The notes beneath the pieces were generated by a model. It was not told where the DNA came from, ran no database searches, and worked only from the letters and a program-made list of their open reading frames with translations. From Candidatus Aenigmatarchaeota archaeon (GTDB lineage: Archaea; Aenigmatarchaeota; Aenigmatarchaeia; CG10238-14; SpSt-28), in assembly GCA_021161995.1 (NCBI GenBank), contig JAGGZO010000051.1, positions 1-10,734 on the forward strand: a stretch of DNA of 10,734 bases, written 5' to 3'. Both the position numbers and the translations under genes were made by a program. Below, piece after piece: positions 1-4,865 of the stretch; positions within the stretch are counted from its first letter, which is position 1, and every line of letters starts with the position of its first letter.

Positions 1-219
1 ATTAAGACCAACAGAGACTTTATCACCTTCTACTTCCATTTCATCGAAAGCAGTTGGCAATATTTTCAAACTAACAACAGAAACCATTGCCTTATCAGCA
101 GCCATCAGTGTTAATCCTTCATCTTTGCTTATTTTTATGACACCTTCTTCTATGAGCTTTGCTATGCTGTTGAAGGTGTCTTTGAATGTTACAGTCTCAT
201 AAGTAACTAGCCTAAACAT
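1..219 (-). CDS. pcn: DNA polymerase sliding clamp PCNA, N-terminal 73 residues (cut by the window edge)
   Basis: The 73 visible codons begin MFRLVTYETVTFKDTF and continue with a segment containing EGLTLMAADKAMVSVV, the pattern of the first half of PCNA domain 1 (helix, strand, then the conserved D-G-L/A-D region). In archaea PCNA forms a ring around DNA that tethers polymerase, ligase, FEN1 and other factors. The family is about 245-250 residues, so roughly 175 residues lie beyond the left edge, and the interdomain loop and C-terminus cannot be judged. The ATG at 217-219 overlaps the end of the upstream 102-aa gene by 8 nt, so translation is probably coupled. It is the last visible gene of an operon starting at the signal peptidase. 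Identification is from motif recall, not a database search. Confidence 0.93.
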   Translation of the reverse strand, partial: MFRLVTYETVTFKDTFNSIAKLIEEGVIKISKDEGLTLMAADKAMVSVVSLKILPTAFDEMEVEGDKVSVGLN

Positions 220-520
220 ATTTTCTACCCCACTTATAATATATTTTTAGAAATCTTTTAAAGAGTTCCAGGTCTATTTCAATAGTTTTCAGCATTATAA
301 TATTGTAGCTATCCTTTTCTTTTGTAAAAAATATTTTTAGTGGTTTATTCTCATTTGCCCTAAAAATACTATCCATCGAAACGACTATGTTGTTAACAGG
401 ATCCTCTACAGATATCTTTTCTCCTTCATATCCCTTACATACGCCATAGGAAAAGTATTTGCCATCCGGTAAACTATTAAGCTCGTTCAAAAAAACAAAT
501 TTGTAGGAGTTGTCAGCCAT
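212..520 (-). CDS. Small OB-fold-like protein of unknown function between TFS and PCNA
   Basis: This 102-aa protein is not recognised as a named family. Residues 15-50 run LNSLPDGKYFSYGV, then GEKISVEDPVNNIVVSM. This resembles the first strands of an OB fold, where the third strand usually reads 'hhDxTGxIxV'. A short strand pair (61-80) and an amphipathic helix (83-98, DLELFKRFLKIYYKW) follow, as in single OB-domain proteins of the RPA/Stn1 type. There is no signal peptide, membrane segment or Cys cluster (one Cys, residue 28). The gene starts 30 nt after the TFS stop and overlaps the PCNA ATG by 8 nt, so it is almost certainly co-expressed with PCNA. A weak TATA-like GTTAAAAG lies about 25 nt upstream of its ATG, so a secondary promoter is possible. 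A role with PCNA or in ssDNA binding is inference; the fold call is tentative. Confidence 0.88.
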   Translation of the reverse strand: MADNSYKFVFLNELNSLPDGKYFSYGVCKGYEGEKISVEDPVNNIVVSMDSIFRANENKPLKIFFTKEKDSYNIIMLKTIEIDLELFKRFLKIYYKWGRKYV

Positions 521-550
521 AGTTATGTATCTCTTTTTACTCTTTTAACT

Positions 551-886
551 TTAACCATAGCTTCTCCATTGATAACCACACTTAGTACACTTGTAGAATA
601 TTGTTGGGGGCTCATCAGCACTTCTAGTTTGTTGCATCCACCAATAGGCTTCATCGTTTCCACATTTTGGGCAAATGACATGTGTTTTTGGTAGATTATC
701 ATTAATTTCTCTTTTTTCTAGAACAATAACTTCTTTCTCTCCCTCTTTTATTTTGCTACCTATTCTAATCTTTTTGTTTGTGTTCTTCATTTTGTATCCG
801 CATCTTCTACAAACTAATATGGTTTTACCGTTCTTGTCTTTCTTTGGTATCATTAGCGAACCACACTTGGGACATGTCATTACCAT
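551..886 (-). CDS. tfs: Transcription factor S (TFIIS/RPB9-like RNA polymerase cleavage factor)
   Basis: This 111-aa protein has the standard archaeal TFS architecture. An N-terminal zinc ribbon (C5, C8, C26, C29) is joined by a linker to a C-terminal TFIIS-type ribbon (C72, C75, C100, C103). The loop RSADEPPT carries the acidic pair D91-E92 that reaches the polymerase active site and stimulates cleavage of backtracked RNA. The protein ends with the typical aromatic YQWRSYG. Length is normal for the family (about 105-115 aa). Both ribbons and the DE pair are intact, so it should be an active cleavage factor rather than an inhibitory paralogue. Its ATG overlaps the signal peptidase stop codon by one nucleotide (TAATG). 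M1 is preferred over M3 because GGAGGTGG lies six nucleotides upstream of it. TFS next to PCNA is a familiar archaeal neighbourhood. Confidence 0.95.
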   Translation of the reverse strand: MVMTCPKCGSLMIPKKDKNGKTILVCRRCGYKMKNTNKKIRIGSKIKEGEKEVIVLEKREINDNLPKTHVICPKCGNDEAYWWMQQTRSADEPPTIFYKCTKCGYQWRSYG

Positions 887-1452
887 TACATACCACCTCC
901 TAACAATTTTGTTACAAGTATTTTAATATATCCGAGTTTAGGAATTATAAAGATTACCCTTCCATAAATTTTATTCTTTTCTATATGTCTCTCGTTATAG
1001 CAAAATCCTGGATCGTTTATTAAGTTCTCTGGCGGTATTTGATAAAAGTTGTGATCCCCTTTTGTTTGATATGTTCCATTCGGATTTATCGCTATTATTC
1101 TATGAACTATCGATGCTTTTTCACATGGAGATGCATCAAAGACGACAACATCGCCTACACTATAATTCTTCTCAGCCTTTATTAGCAATATATCTCCTAT
1201 GCCAAAACCTCTCTTGACTGGCCATGAATTTATATAATCATGAGAGTAGTTGAAATGTTCTTTTAACCATAAGTAATGGTTTGGGTATATTGAATCATCA
1301 TGTATCATTGAACCCGAAGCAACAGCAACTAAAGGCATTTCACTACCTAATATGATTCCAAGTACCTTATCGAAAGCAAAAGCAAGAAAAATACCAATAA
1401 AAATGTACAAGAAATCCTCTTTGAGACTGTTCCATTTAGTTTTCAAAACCAT
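886..1452 (-). CDS. Signal peptidase I, archaeal/eukaryotic (S26B) type
   Basis: This 188-aa membrane-anchored protease removes N-terminal signal peptides on the outer face of the cytoplasmic membrane. A hydrophobic helix spans about residues 14-36. The catalytic serine is S48 in VASGSM. The general base is H117 in IVHRI, where bacterial enzymes use lysine. D133 in TKGDHN is the expected acidic residue. A hydrophobic C-terminal stretch (about 162-183) may form a second membrane-associated segment. Between SGSM and the next conserved GD (residues 86-87) lie about 37 residues rich in His, Tyr and Trp, longer than in compact archaeal enzymes; I recall similar insertions in DPANN sequences but cannot verify this. 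It is the first gene of the operon, and its Gly-Gly-Gly-Met end encodes the Shine-Dalgarno sequence of TFS. ATG 1452 fits a TATA-like element 26.5 nt upstream. Confidence 0.92.
   Translation of the reverse strand: MVLKTKWNSLKEDFLYIFIGIFLAFAFDKVLGIILGSEMPLVAVASGSMIHDDSIYPNHYLWLKEHFNYSHDYINSWPVKRGFGIGDILLIKAEKNYSVGDVVVFDASPCEKASIVHRIIAINPNGTYQTKGDHNFYQIPPENLINDPGFCYNERHIEKNKIYGRVIFIIPKLGYIKILVTKLLGGGM
893..900 (-). promoter_or_regulatory. Strong Shine-Dalgarno site for TFS inside the signal peptidase gene
   Basis: The minus strand reads GGAGGTGG, then six nucleotides, then the TFS ATG at 886. It lies wholly within the last codons of the signal peptidase and decides the TFS start: M1 at spacing 6 rather than M3 at spacing 12. 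It is the only strong Shine-Dalgarno match immediately upstream of any start in the window. Confidence 0.7.
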
Positions 1453-1475
1453 ATAATCTCAGTATAGAAAATACC

Positions 1476-1492
1476 TTAAAACAAATATAAAT
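1476..1492 (-). promoter_or_regulatory. Candidate TATA elements of the signal peptidase-TFS-PCNA operon
   Basis: On the minus strand TTTTAA (1476-1481) is centred 26.5 nt upstream of the signal peptidase ATG, the spacing expected for a leaderless archaeal transcript. A better TATA-like string, TTTATATTT (1483-1491), is centred about 35 nt upstream and would leave a leader of about 9 nt. The second overlaps the plus-strand TATA box of the KaiC-like gene, so one near-palindromic element may serve both directions. Which one is used cannot be decided from sequence. Confidence 0.45.
1483..1492 (+). promoter_or_regulatory. TATA box of the KaiC-like gene (leaderless)
   Basis: AAATATAAAT is centred 26.5 nt upstream of the first base of the ATG at 1514, so transcription would begin at or next to the A of the start codon. 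No Shine-Dalgarno sequence precedes that ATG, consistent with a leaderless mRNA. It sits in a 61-nt divergent intergenic region (1453-1513). Confidence 0.6.
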
Positions 1493-1513
1493 CTTTATTG
1501 TGAATACTTTTGA

Positions 1514-2326
1514 ATGGGGTCAGAAAGCTATTTAAAAATTATGGAAATTCCTTACTTTATGGTAAAGAAGATTCCAACTGGAGTAAAAGAATTAGATAGA
1601 TTACTGGGTGGTGGAATAAATAGATTCTCTGCTGTATTATTCATATATGATCCTGAGACATATGGTTATATTTTGGCATTCAGAATTCTGAAGAATATGA
1701 TAGATAATAAATATTGTTGCATAGTATCCAATCACTCATTACCGATAGATTTACTCCATAAGAGATTGAAAGAATATATAGGGCTTGATATGATAAGTGA
1801 AATGAAGAAAAAATCCCTGATAGTCATAGACAATTATGATGTTGTAAGAGGTTTTACAAAATTAGAAGAGAGTTTATTTGAGAAGTATGAAAAAGTTCTG
1901 AAGGTAAAAGGTGATTCTCTTGATTCTACATACGTTCCAAAAATGATAGATATCTATTCACTAATCTCAAAGAATCATTGCTCTGGTGAGAGGGGAAGTA
2001 TTTATCTGATGTACGACCTTGCGGATATCTACGAAGCCTTCATGACAACTGAAAAACTTGATAAAGCGTCTATAAAGGCATCTAAGATTATCGAGAAATT
2101 GTATTATGATGCGTTGAAATACAGAAGATCAACTGATGTAATAATGGCTACTATTGATAAGTCAAGAGTAGATAAGAGATTTCTCTCAAATATGATAAAA
2201 TTAGCGGACTACACTATTAACATAGAATATGATAATGGGGATACCTACATATCATGGTTAATGAAACCGAAAGAAAAGAAAAAAATAAACATTAAAAAAT
2301 ACCTAGAAAAATCTCTCTTTGAATAA
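1514..2326 (+). CDS. KaiC/RadA-superfamily ATPase-like protein with degenerate Walker A
   Basis: This 270-aa protein carries the KaiC/RadA entry signature at residues 20-35: KIPTGVKELDRLLGGGI. The P-loop that should follow (GxxGxGKT) is replaced by IYDPETYGYIL (44-54), so the glycines and the catalytic Lys and Thr are missing. The Walker B position survives as SLIVIDNYD (101-109, D106). Residues 155-180 (YSLISKN to YLMYDLADIY) and 195-225 fit the following strands and helices, and the C-terminus is strongly basic (KPKEKKKINIKK). It is therefore probably a nucleotide-binding-deficient or structural homologue, like other inactivated KaiC-like proteins known in archaea; no partner is evident. 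ATG 1514 is chosen because of the TATA box 26.5 nt upstream; in-frame ATGs at 1541 and 1559 are alternatives that keep the core. It is monocistronic and convergent with DUF99, with one nucleotide between stop codons. Confidence 0.85.
   Translation: MGSESYLKIMEIPYFMVKKIPTGVKELDRLLGGGINRFSAVLFIYDPETYGYILAFRILKNMIDNKYCCIVSNHSLPIDLLHKRLKEYIGLDMISEMKKKSLIVIDNYDVVRGFTKLEESLFEKYEKVLKVKGDSLDSTYVPKMIDIYSLISKNHCSGERGSIYLMYDLADIYEAFMTTEKLDKASIKASKIIEKLYYDALKYRRSTDVIMATIDKSRVDKRFLSNMIKLADYTINIEYDNGDTYISWLMKPKEKKKINIKKYLEKSLFE
2279..2285 (-). terminator. Candidate T-tract terminator for the DUF99 gene
   Basis: Beyond the DUF99 stop, the minus strand enters the 3' end of the KaiC-like gene. About 43 nt downstream it shows a run of seven T, followed by further T-rich sequence. 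Archaeal RNA polymerase terminates at such oligo-T tracts without needing a hairpin. The tract also encodes Lys codons on the other strand, so it may be coincidental. Confidence 0.35.
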
Positions 2327-2327
2327 T

Positions 2328-2921
2328 TTACACACCCCCTTTGCTCTGCCCCATAGTTATACCGGTAGCTATTATATGGGCTAGCCTTAACGGTTCTGGT
2401 GTGTTACCATATGCTATACTCATTTTGATAACTTCCCTTGCCAACTTTACTGTTATACCAGATTTCTGAAAATAAACTTTACTTTTGTTAATTTTCATTG
2501 AATGAACTCTACCTGCTTTTTTAATGAATCCCCATCTATCTTTCCAATCTTTGAAGTTTTTCTTTAGTGCATTGTAGATTGATCTAAAATCAGGCTTCTT
2601 TCTTATGAATACTATGACAGGTAATTTTGCCTTTGAATGTAGCTTTTTTATATCGACCAAATTAAACCCACCAAAAGTTATCCCATTAAGCATAATAAAT
2701 CTCAGCTGATGCTTATGAGAAGATCTATTGATCATTTTTATTATTCTTTCTGTTGCGTCTAGCCCATCTATGGTTATTTTTGTTGAGAGAAGACCATCCA
2801 GGGATTTATTACCTCGAGTTATAGCACCTACAACTATCACTCTTTTTTGTTTCTTTGTGAAATGACCGTCGTCTATACCTATTATTCTTGCTTCTTCTTT
2901 AACCTGTTTTATCTTGACCAC
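2328..2921 (-). CDS. DUF99 family protein (endonuclease V-like fold)
   Basis: This 197-aa protein is recognised as DUF99 (UPF0215). It shows RIIGIDDGHF near the N-terminus (12-21, with D17 and D18), LNGITFGGFN (78-87), and the closing block TPEPLRLAHIIATGI (174-188) plus GQSKGGV at the C-terminus. DUF99 proteins are related to endonuclease V and have an RNase H-like fold; the Asp pair lies on the first strand, where that fold places its metal ligands. Nuclease activity has not been established for the family to my knowledge, so a role in DNA or RNA processing is inference. The length is usual. The start is GTG (2919-2921), supported by TATTTATC centred 27.5 nt upstream; no in-frame ATG gives the full N-terminal strand. 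The gene stands alone, divergent from the L40e pair and convergent with the KaiC-like gene. Confidence 0.92.
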   Translation of the reverse strand: MVKIKQVKEEARIIGIDDGHFTKKQKRVIVVGAITRGNKSLDGLLSTKITIDGLDATERIIKMINRSSHKHQLRFIMLNGITFGGFNLVDIKKLHSKAKLPVIVFIRKKPDFRSIYNALKKNFKDWKDRWGFIKKAGRVHSMKINKSKVYFQKSGITVKLAREVIKMSIAYGNTPEPLRLAHIIATGITMGQSKGGV

Positions 2922-2944
2922 AAATATTTTTCAGAATAAACAAT

Positions 2945-2952
2945 GATAAATA
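2945..2952 (-). promoter_or_regulatory. TATA box of the DUF99 gene
   Basis: The minus strand reads TATTTATC, centred 27.5 nt upstream of the GTG start at 2921. This is the spacing expected if the transcript starts at the initiation codon, and there is no Shine-Dalgarno sequence before the GTG. The element supports GTG as the true start. Confidence 0.5.
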
Positions 2953-3030
2953 GTAAGATTGAACTAAGCATATATCCTGAATGGATTAGAAACATTTTAT
3001 GCCAGCGTAAAATATCACAAGCTAGAATGT

Positions 3031-3061
3031 ATCCGCCAATGGTAGAACCATTATGTAGGAT
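3031..3061. other. Hairpin-forming sequence in the DUF99/L40e intergenic region
   Basis: AATGGT (3038-3043) and ACCATT (3047-3052) form a perfect six-pair stem around AGA. An outer ATCC (3031-3034) can pair with GGAT (3058-3061) across an internal loop. The neighbouring GGATTATCC (3058-3066) is itself an inverted repeat. All of this lies upstream of the L40e TATA box, so it would not be in a leaderless L40e mRNA. It could be an operator, a small RNA or chance. The rest of 2922-3113 shows only the two promoters. Confidence 0.3.
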
Positions 3062-3082
3062 TATCCACATCGGTTAGGAAAG

Positions 3083-3090
3083 TATATAAA
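3083..3090 (+). promoter_or_regulatory. TATA box of the L40e/zinc-ribbon operon
   Basis: TATATAAA, the best TATA match in the window, is centred 27.5 nt before the L40e ATG at 3114. It is preceded by a purine-rich AGGAAAG that fits a BRE (TFB recognition element). The spacing predicts a leaderless transcript and selects M1 of L40e over the in-frame ATG seven codons later. Confidence 0.7.
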
Positions 3091-3113
3091 TGTTTAGTTT
3101 TAATTGTTAAGAT

Positions 3114-3287
3114 ATGAAGAAATTAGAGGCACCGATGGTTAAAAGGGTTTACAAGAATGTATTTGTTTGCATGAAATGTAAGGCTAAAATTAGAGCCCAG
3201 CCTTCAAAAGTAAAAGAAGGTAAAATAAAATGTAGGAAATGTGGTTCTAAAGATTTGAGGCCAAAAAGAAAGGGTAAATTCAAATGA
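3114..3287 (+). CDS. rpl40e: 50S ribosomal protein L40e
   Basis: This 57-aa basic protein has one zinc ribbon with ligands C19, C22 (VCMKC) and C40, C43 (CRKCGSKDLRP). The intervening AKIRAQPSKVKEGKI matches the L40e pattern of AKIRAxPxKVKxGKI, and the end is a Lys/Arg-rich tail. In eukaryotes L40 is made as a ubiquitin fusion; archaea carry the free ribosomal domain, as here, which is a small large-subunit protein of about 50 residues. The N-terminus is a few residues longer than in many archaeal homologues; the start is set by the TATA box. The stop codon overlaps the ATG of the next gene (ATGA), so the two are translationally coupled. The assignment rests on the Cys spacing and the conserved central block, and L44e and S27e do not fit. 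Confidence 0.93.
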   Translation: MKKLEAPMVKRVYKNVFVCMKCKAKIRAQPSKVKEGKIKCRKCGSKDLRPKRKGKFK

Positions 3288-3544
3288 GGGAGGTTAAATA
3301 CATAACCACCCGAGTTTTGGAGAATTCTAAAGGAGAGAAAAAAGGTAAAATAAGGGTTGTTGTGTACAAAGATGAACCCAATACTGCTTATGTAAGATAT
3401 TTGTGTCCTGAATGCAGCCATCAGGAAGAAGCCACATTACCATGGAAAAAGCCTCTAATAGTGAAATGCTCTAATTGTGGCTATAAAATGAAAATAGTTA
3501 ATCTACTAAGACAATTCAAAAAGGAAAGAAAAAAGAACAAATAG
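3284..3544 (+). CDS. Zinc-ribbon protein of unknown function, coupled to L40e
   Basis: This 86-aa protein has a mixed-charge N-terminal part (1-38, predicted beta-rich: KYITTRVLE, KIRVVVYKD), a zinc ribbon with C41, C44 (LCPEC) and C62, C65 (CSNCGYKMK), and a very basic helix (72-86). I do not recognise a named family; I recall similar small ribbons in DPANN genomes but cannot confirm it. The ribbon encloses LPWKKP, a Trp/Pro/Lys-rich finger that could touch RNA. The start overlaps the L40e stop by four nucleotides (ATGA), so expression is tied to a ribosomal protein, and a ribosome- or rRNA-associated role is the simplest inference. No Shine-Dalgarno sequence lies at the usual distance upstream; a GGGAGGT instead sits just after the ATG (3288-3294). 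A Zn-ribbon transcription factor is an alternative. It converges with the primase gene, two nucleotides away. Confidence 0.88.
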   Translation: MREVKYITTRVLENSKGEKKGKIRVVVYKDEPNTAYVRYLCPECSHQEEATLPWKKPLIVKCSNCGYKMKIVNLLRQFKKERKKNK

Positions 3545-3555
3545 AATCACTTTTT
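3518..3555. terminator. Candidate bidirectional oligo-T termination region
   Basis: The plus strand shows T5 (3551-3555) and further pyrimidine-rich sequence just after the zinc-ribbon stop. The minus strand shows T6 (from 3529-3534) and T5 (from 3518-3522) just after the primase stop. Two convergent genes two nucleotides apart would each terminate inside the other's 3' end, the kind of site archaeal RNA polymerase uses. No hairpin is needed or seen. Confidence 0.4.
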
Positions 3556-4851
3556 ATCTTCTTTCATCAGTTTATACTTTCTAAATGAATACGTCAAAGG
3601 ATTCTTTATCCCATAACCAATGTCTCCTTCTTTTTTATTACATTCCTCACAAACACCCATATCTTTAAAGAAGTTTTCATGATCGCAATTAGGAGGCATT
3701 AAAACTCTATCTTGTCTCATATGCCATCTCAACTGAGTTCTTATATAATTCTCTCTTAATGGTGGGTTGTTTCTTTCATTCCATTCATATAATATTTTCT
3801 CTATTTCCTCCCATGAATAACCACTATTCTTCAAAAATGTTATTATAACAAATATTGCTCTCTTTCTACCATCACTCAACCCATTAAGTATTTTTTCCAT
3901 ACATGGTGGAAATGCTTCTAGAGGTATCTTTATCTTTTTTCTCGGTTCTTTTACTTCAGCCTCTTTTTTCATTTTTTTGATAACATTAATCTCTGTCTTA
4001 CTCGACCAATCCAATGCTTGAATTAAAAGAGATGCACCATCCTTTTTATTCGGTAACTTAAGAAATTTTTTCTCTACACCAGTAAACTTATCAAAAATCG
4101 CCATTTCTTTTGTAAAATTCATGAGTTTTTTTGGTTCTATTGGTAAGCTGATTCTAAACGTTTTCTCATTAACAGAGTAGGGCATTCTCACCAAGTGTCT
4201 ATTACCAAAAAGGTCTATACTAACAACTTTAAACGGATTAAGACCATTTTTATCAACTATTTCATCATATTTTTTACCTATCCTTTCTGCAATCTCTATT
4301 GGTGTTTCAAAACTAAGCAACTCTTCCTTTAACTGTTCTCTAGTGTACCATTTTAGATACTCTAAAATTTTGTGTGGAACATCCGGGTATAATTTTTTTA
4401 ACTCTCTCGAGTTCACTATCTCCGGAAATGATTCAAAAAATACTATTATATGAAAACTCTTACCACCAGAATATTTCAACAAGAAATTTTTAACCCCATG
4501 ATCTCTCAAAGAATCTGCTATAACGCTAGTTACTATCTTAGCTATTTCAAAATCTTTTACATCTGGGTCTATCACAAGGTCCCATGCCGTTCTAAGTTCA
4601 TCTAGGTCTTTTTGAGTCATCCCGGGTCTTAACGACATTGGATTTAGCCATCTCTCTACGGTAGCATGGAAAGAAATAGCACCATCATTGACATAGGTGA
4701 TTATATCTCTAGGATACTTTATGACATCGGGTCTTTTACCAAATTTTTGATTTTGATAAACAGCAACAACCTCTCTATCCTTAGCAAATTCCAACAAAGC
4801 TTCTTGAACATCTCGACGATTATAATACTTTTTTATCTCCTTCGGTATCAT
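3547..4851 (-). CDS. priS: Compact DNA primase: PriS catalytic core fused to a PriL-type Fe-S domain
   Basis: This 434-aa archaeo-eukaryotic primase has a catalytic part of about residues 1-270. Motif I is DLVIDPDVKD (D95, D97), motif II is YSGGKSFHIIV (S128, H134), and the third metal ligand is D213 in VVSIDLFGNRHLVRMP. All are intact, so RNA/DNA primer synthesis is expected. After a charged linker (about 288-310), residues 314-425 match the C-terminal domain of the large subunit: FPPC (C317), GRKRAIFVIITFLKNSGYS, PPNC (C389), GVCEEC (C401, C404), then IKNPLTYSF. These four Cys would hold the [4Fe-4S] cluster used in primer initiation. No other Cys exists, so the zinc knuckle of ordinary PriS is absent, and no PriL N-terminal domain is visible. 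PriS/PriL fusions are known in Nanoarchaeum and other DPANN. The gene follows the beta-CASP nuclease by 14 nt. Confidence 0.9.
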   Translation of the reverse strand: MIPKEIKKYYNRRDVQEALLEFAKDREVVAVYQNQKFGKRPDVIKYPRDIITYVNDGAISFHATVERWLNPMSLRPGMTQKDLDELRTAWDLVIDPDVKDFEIAKIVTSVIADSLRDHGVKNFLLKYSGGKSFHIIVFFESFPEIVNSRELKKLYPDVPHKILEYLKWYTREQLKEELLSFETPIEIAERIGKKYDEIVDKNGLNPFKVVSIDLFGNRHLVRMPYSVNEKTFRISLPIEPKKLMNFTKEMAIFDKFTGVEKKFLKLPNKKDGASLLIQALDWSSKTEINVIKKMKKEAEVKEPRKKIKIPLEAFPPCMEKILNGLSDGRKRAIFVIITFLKNSGYSWEEIEKILYEWNERNNPPLRENYIRTQLRWHMRQDRVLMPPNCDHENFFKDMGVCEECNKKEGDIGYGIKNPLTYSFRKYKLMKEDKK

Positions 4852-4865
4852 TCAAAATCAATTTA

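Noticed and set aside
675..926. Plus-strand open frame across TFS
   Set aside because: It is antisense to a fully recognisable TFS. Its hydrophobic product arises from complementing Lys/Glu codons.
2943..2980. C/D box small RNA (ATGATAA followed by CTGA)
   Set aside because: The C box does not match RUGAUGA, no C'/D' pair is present, and the element overlaps the DUF99 TATA box.
3031..3066. tRNA T-arm resemblance (GGTTCTACC on the minus strand)
   Set aside because: The stem closes on a three-base loop and no acceptor, D or anticodon arms can be built around it.
3028..3078. 16-codon micro-ORF in the DUF99/L40e intergenic region
   Set aside because: It is very short, with no ribosome site or promoter of its own, and overlaps the hairpin; chance is sufficient.
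3114..3287. Ribosomal protein L44e or S27e instead of L40e
   Set aside because: Cys spacing (19/22/40/43), the AKIRAxPxKVKxGKI block and the 57-aa length fit L40e; L44e is about 90 aa with different motifs.
3149..3421. Open frame antisense to L40e and the zinc-ribbon gene
   Set aside because: Both strands cannot be equally constrained here; the plus strand has clear zinc-ribbon proteins and a promoter, while the antisense product is low-complexity Phe/Leu-rich with no family resemblance.
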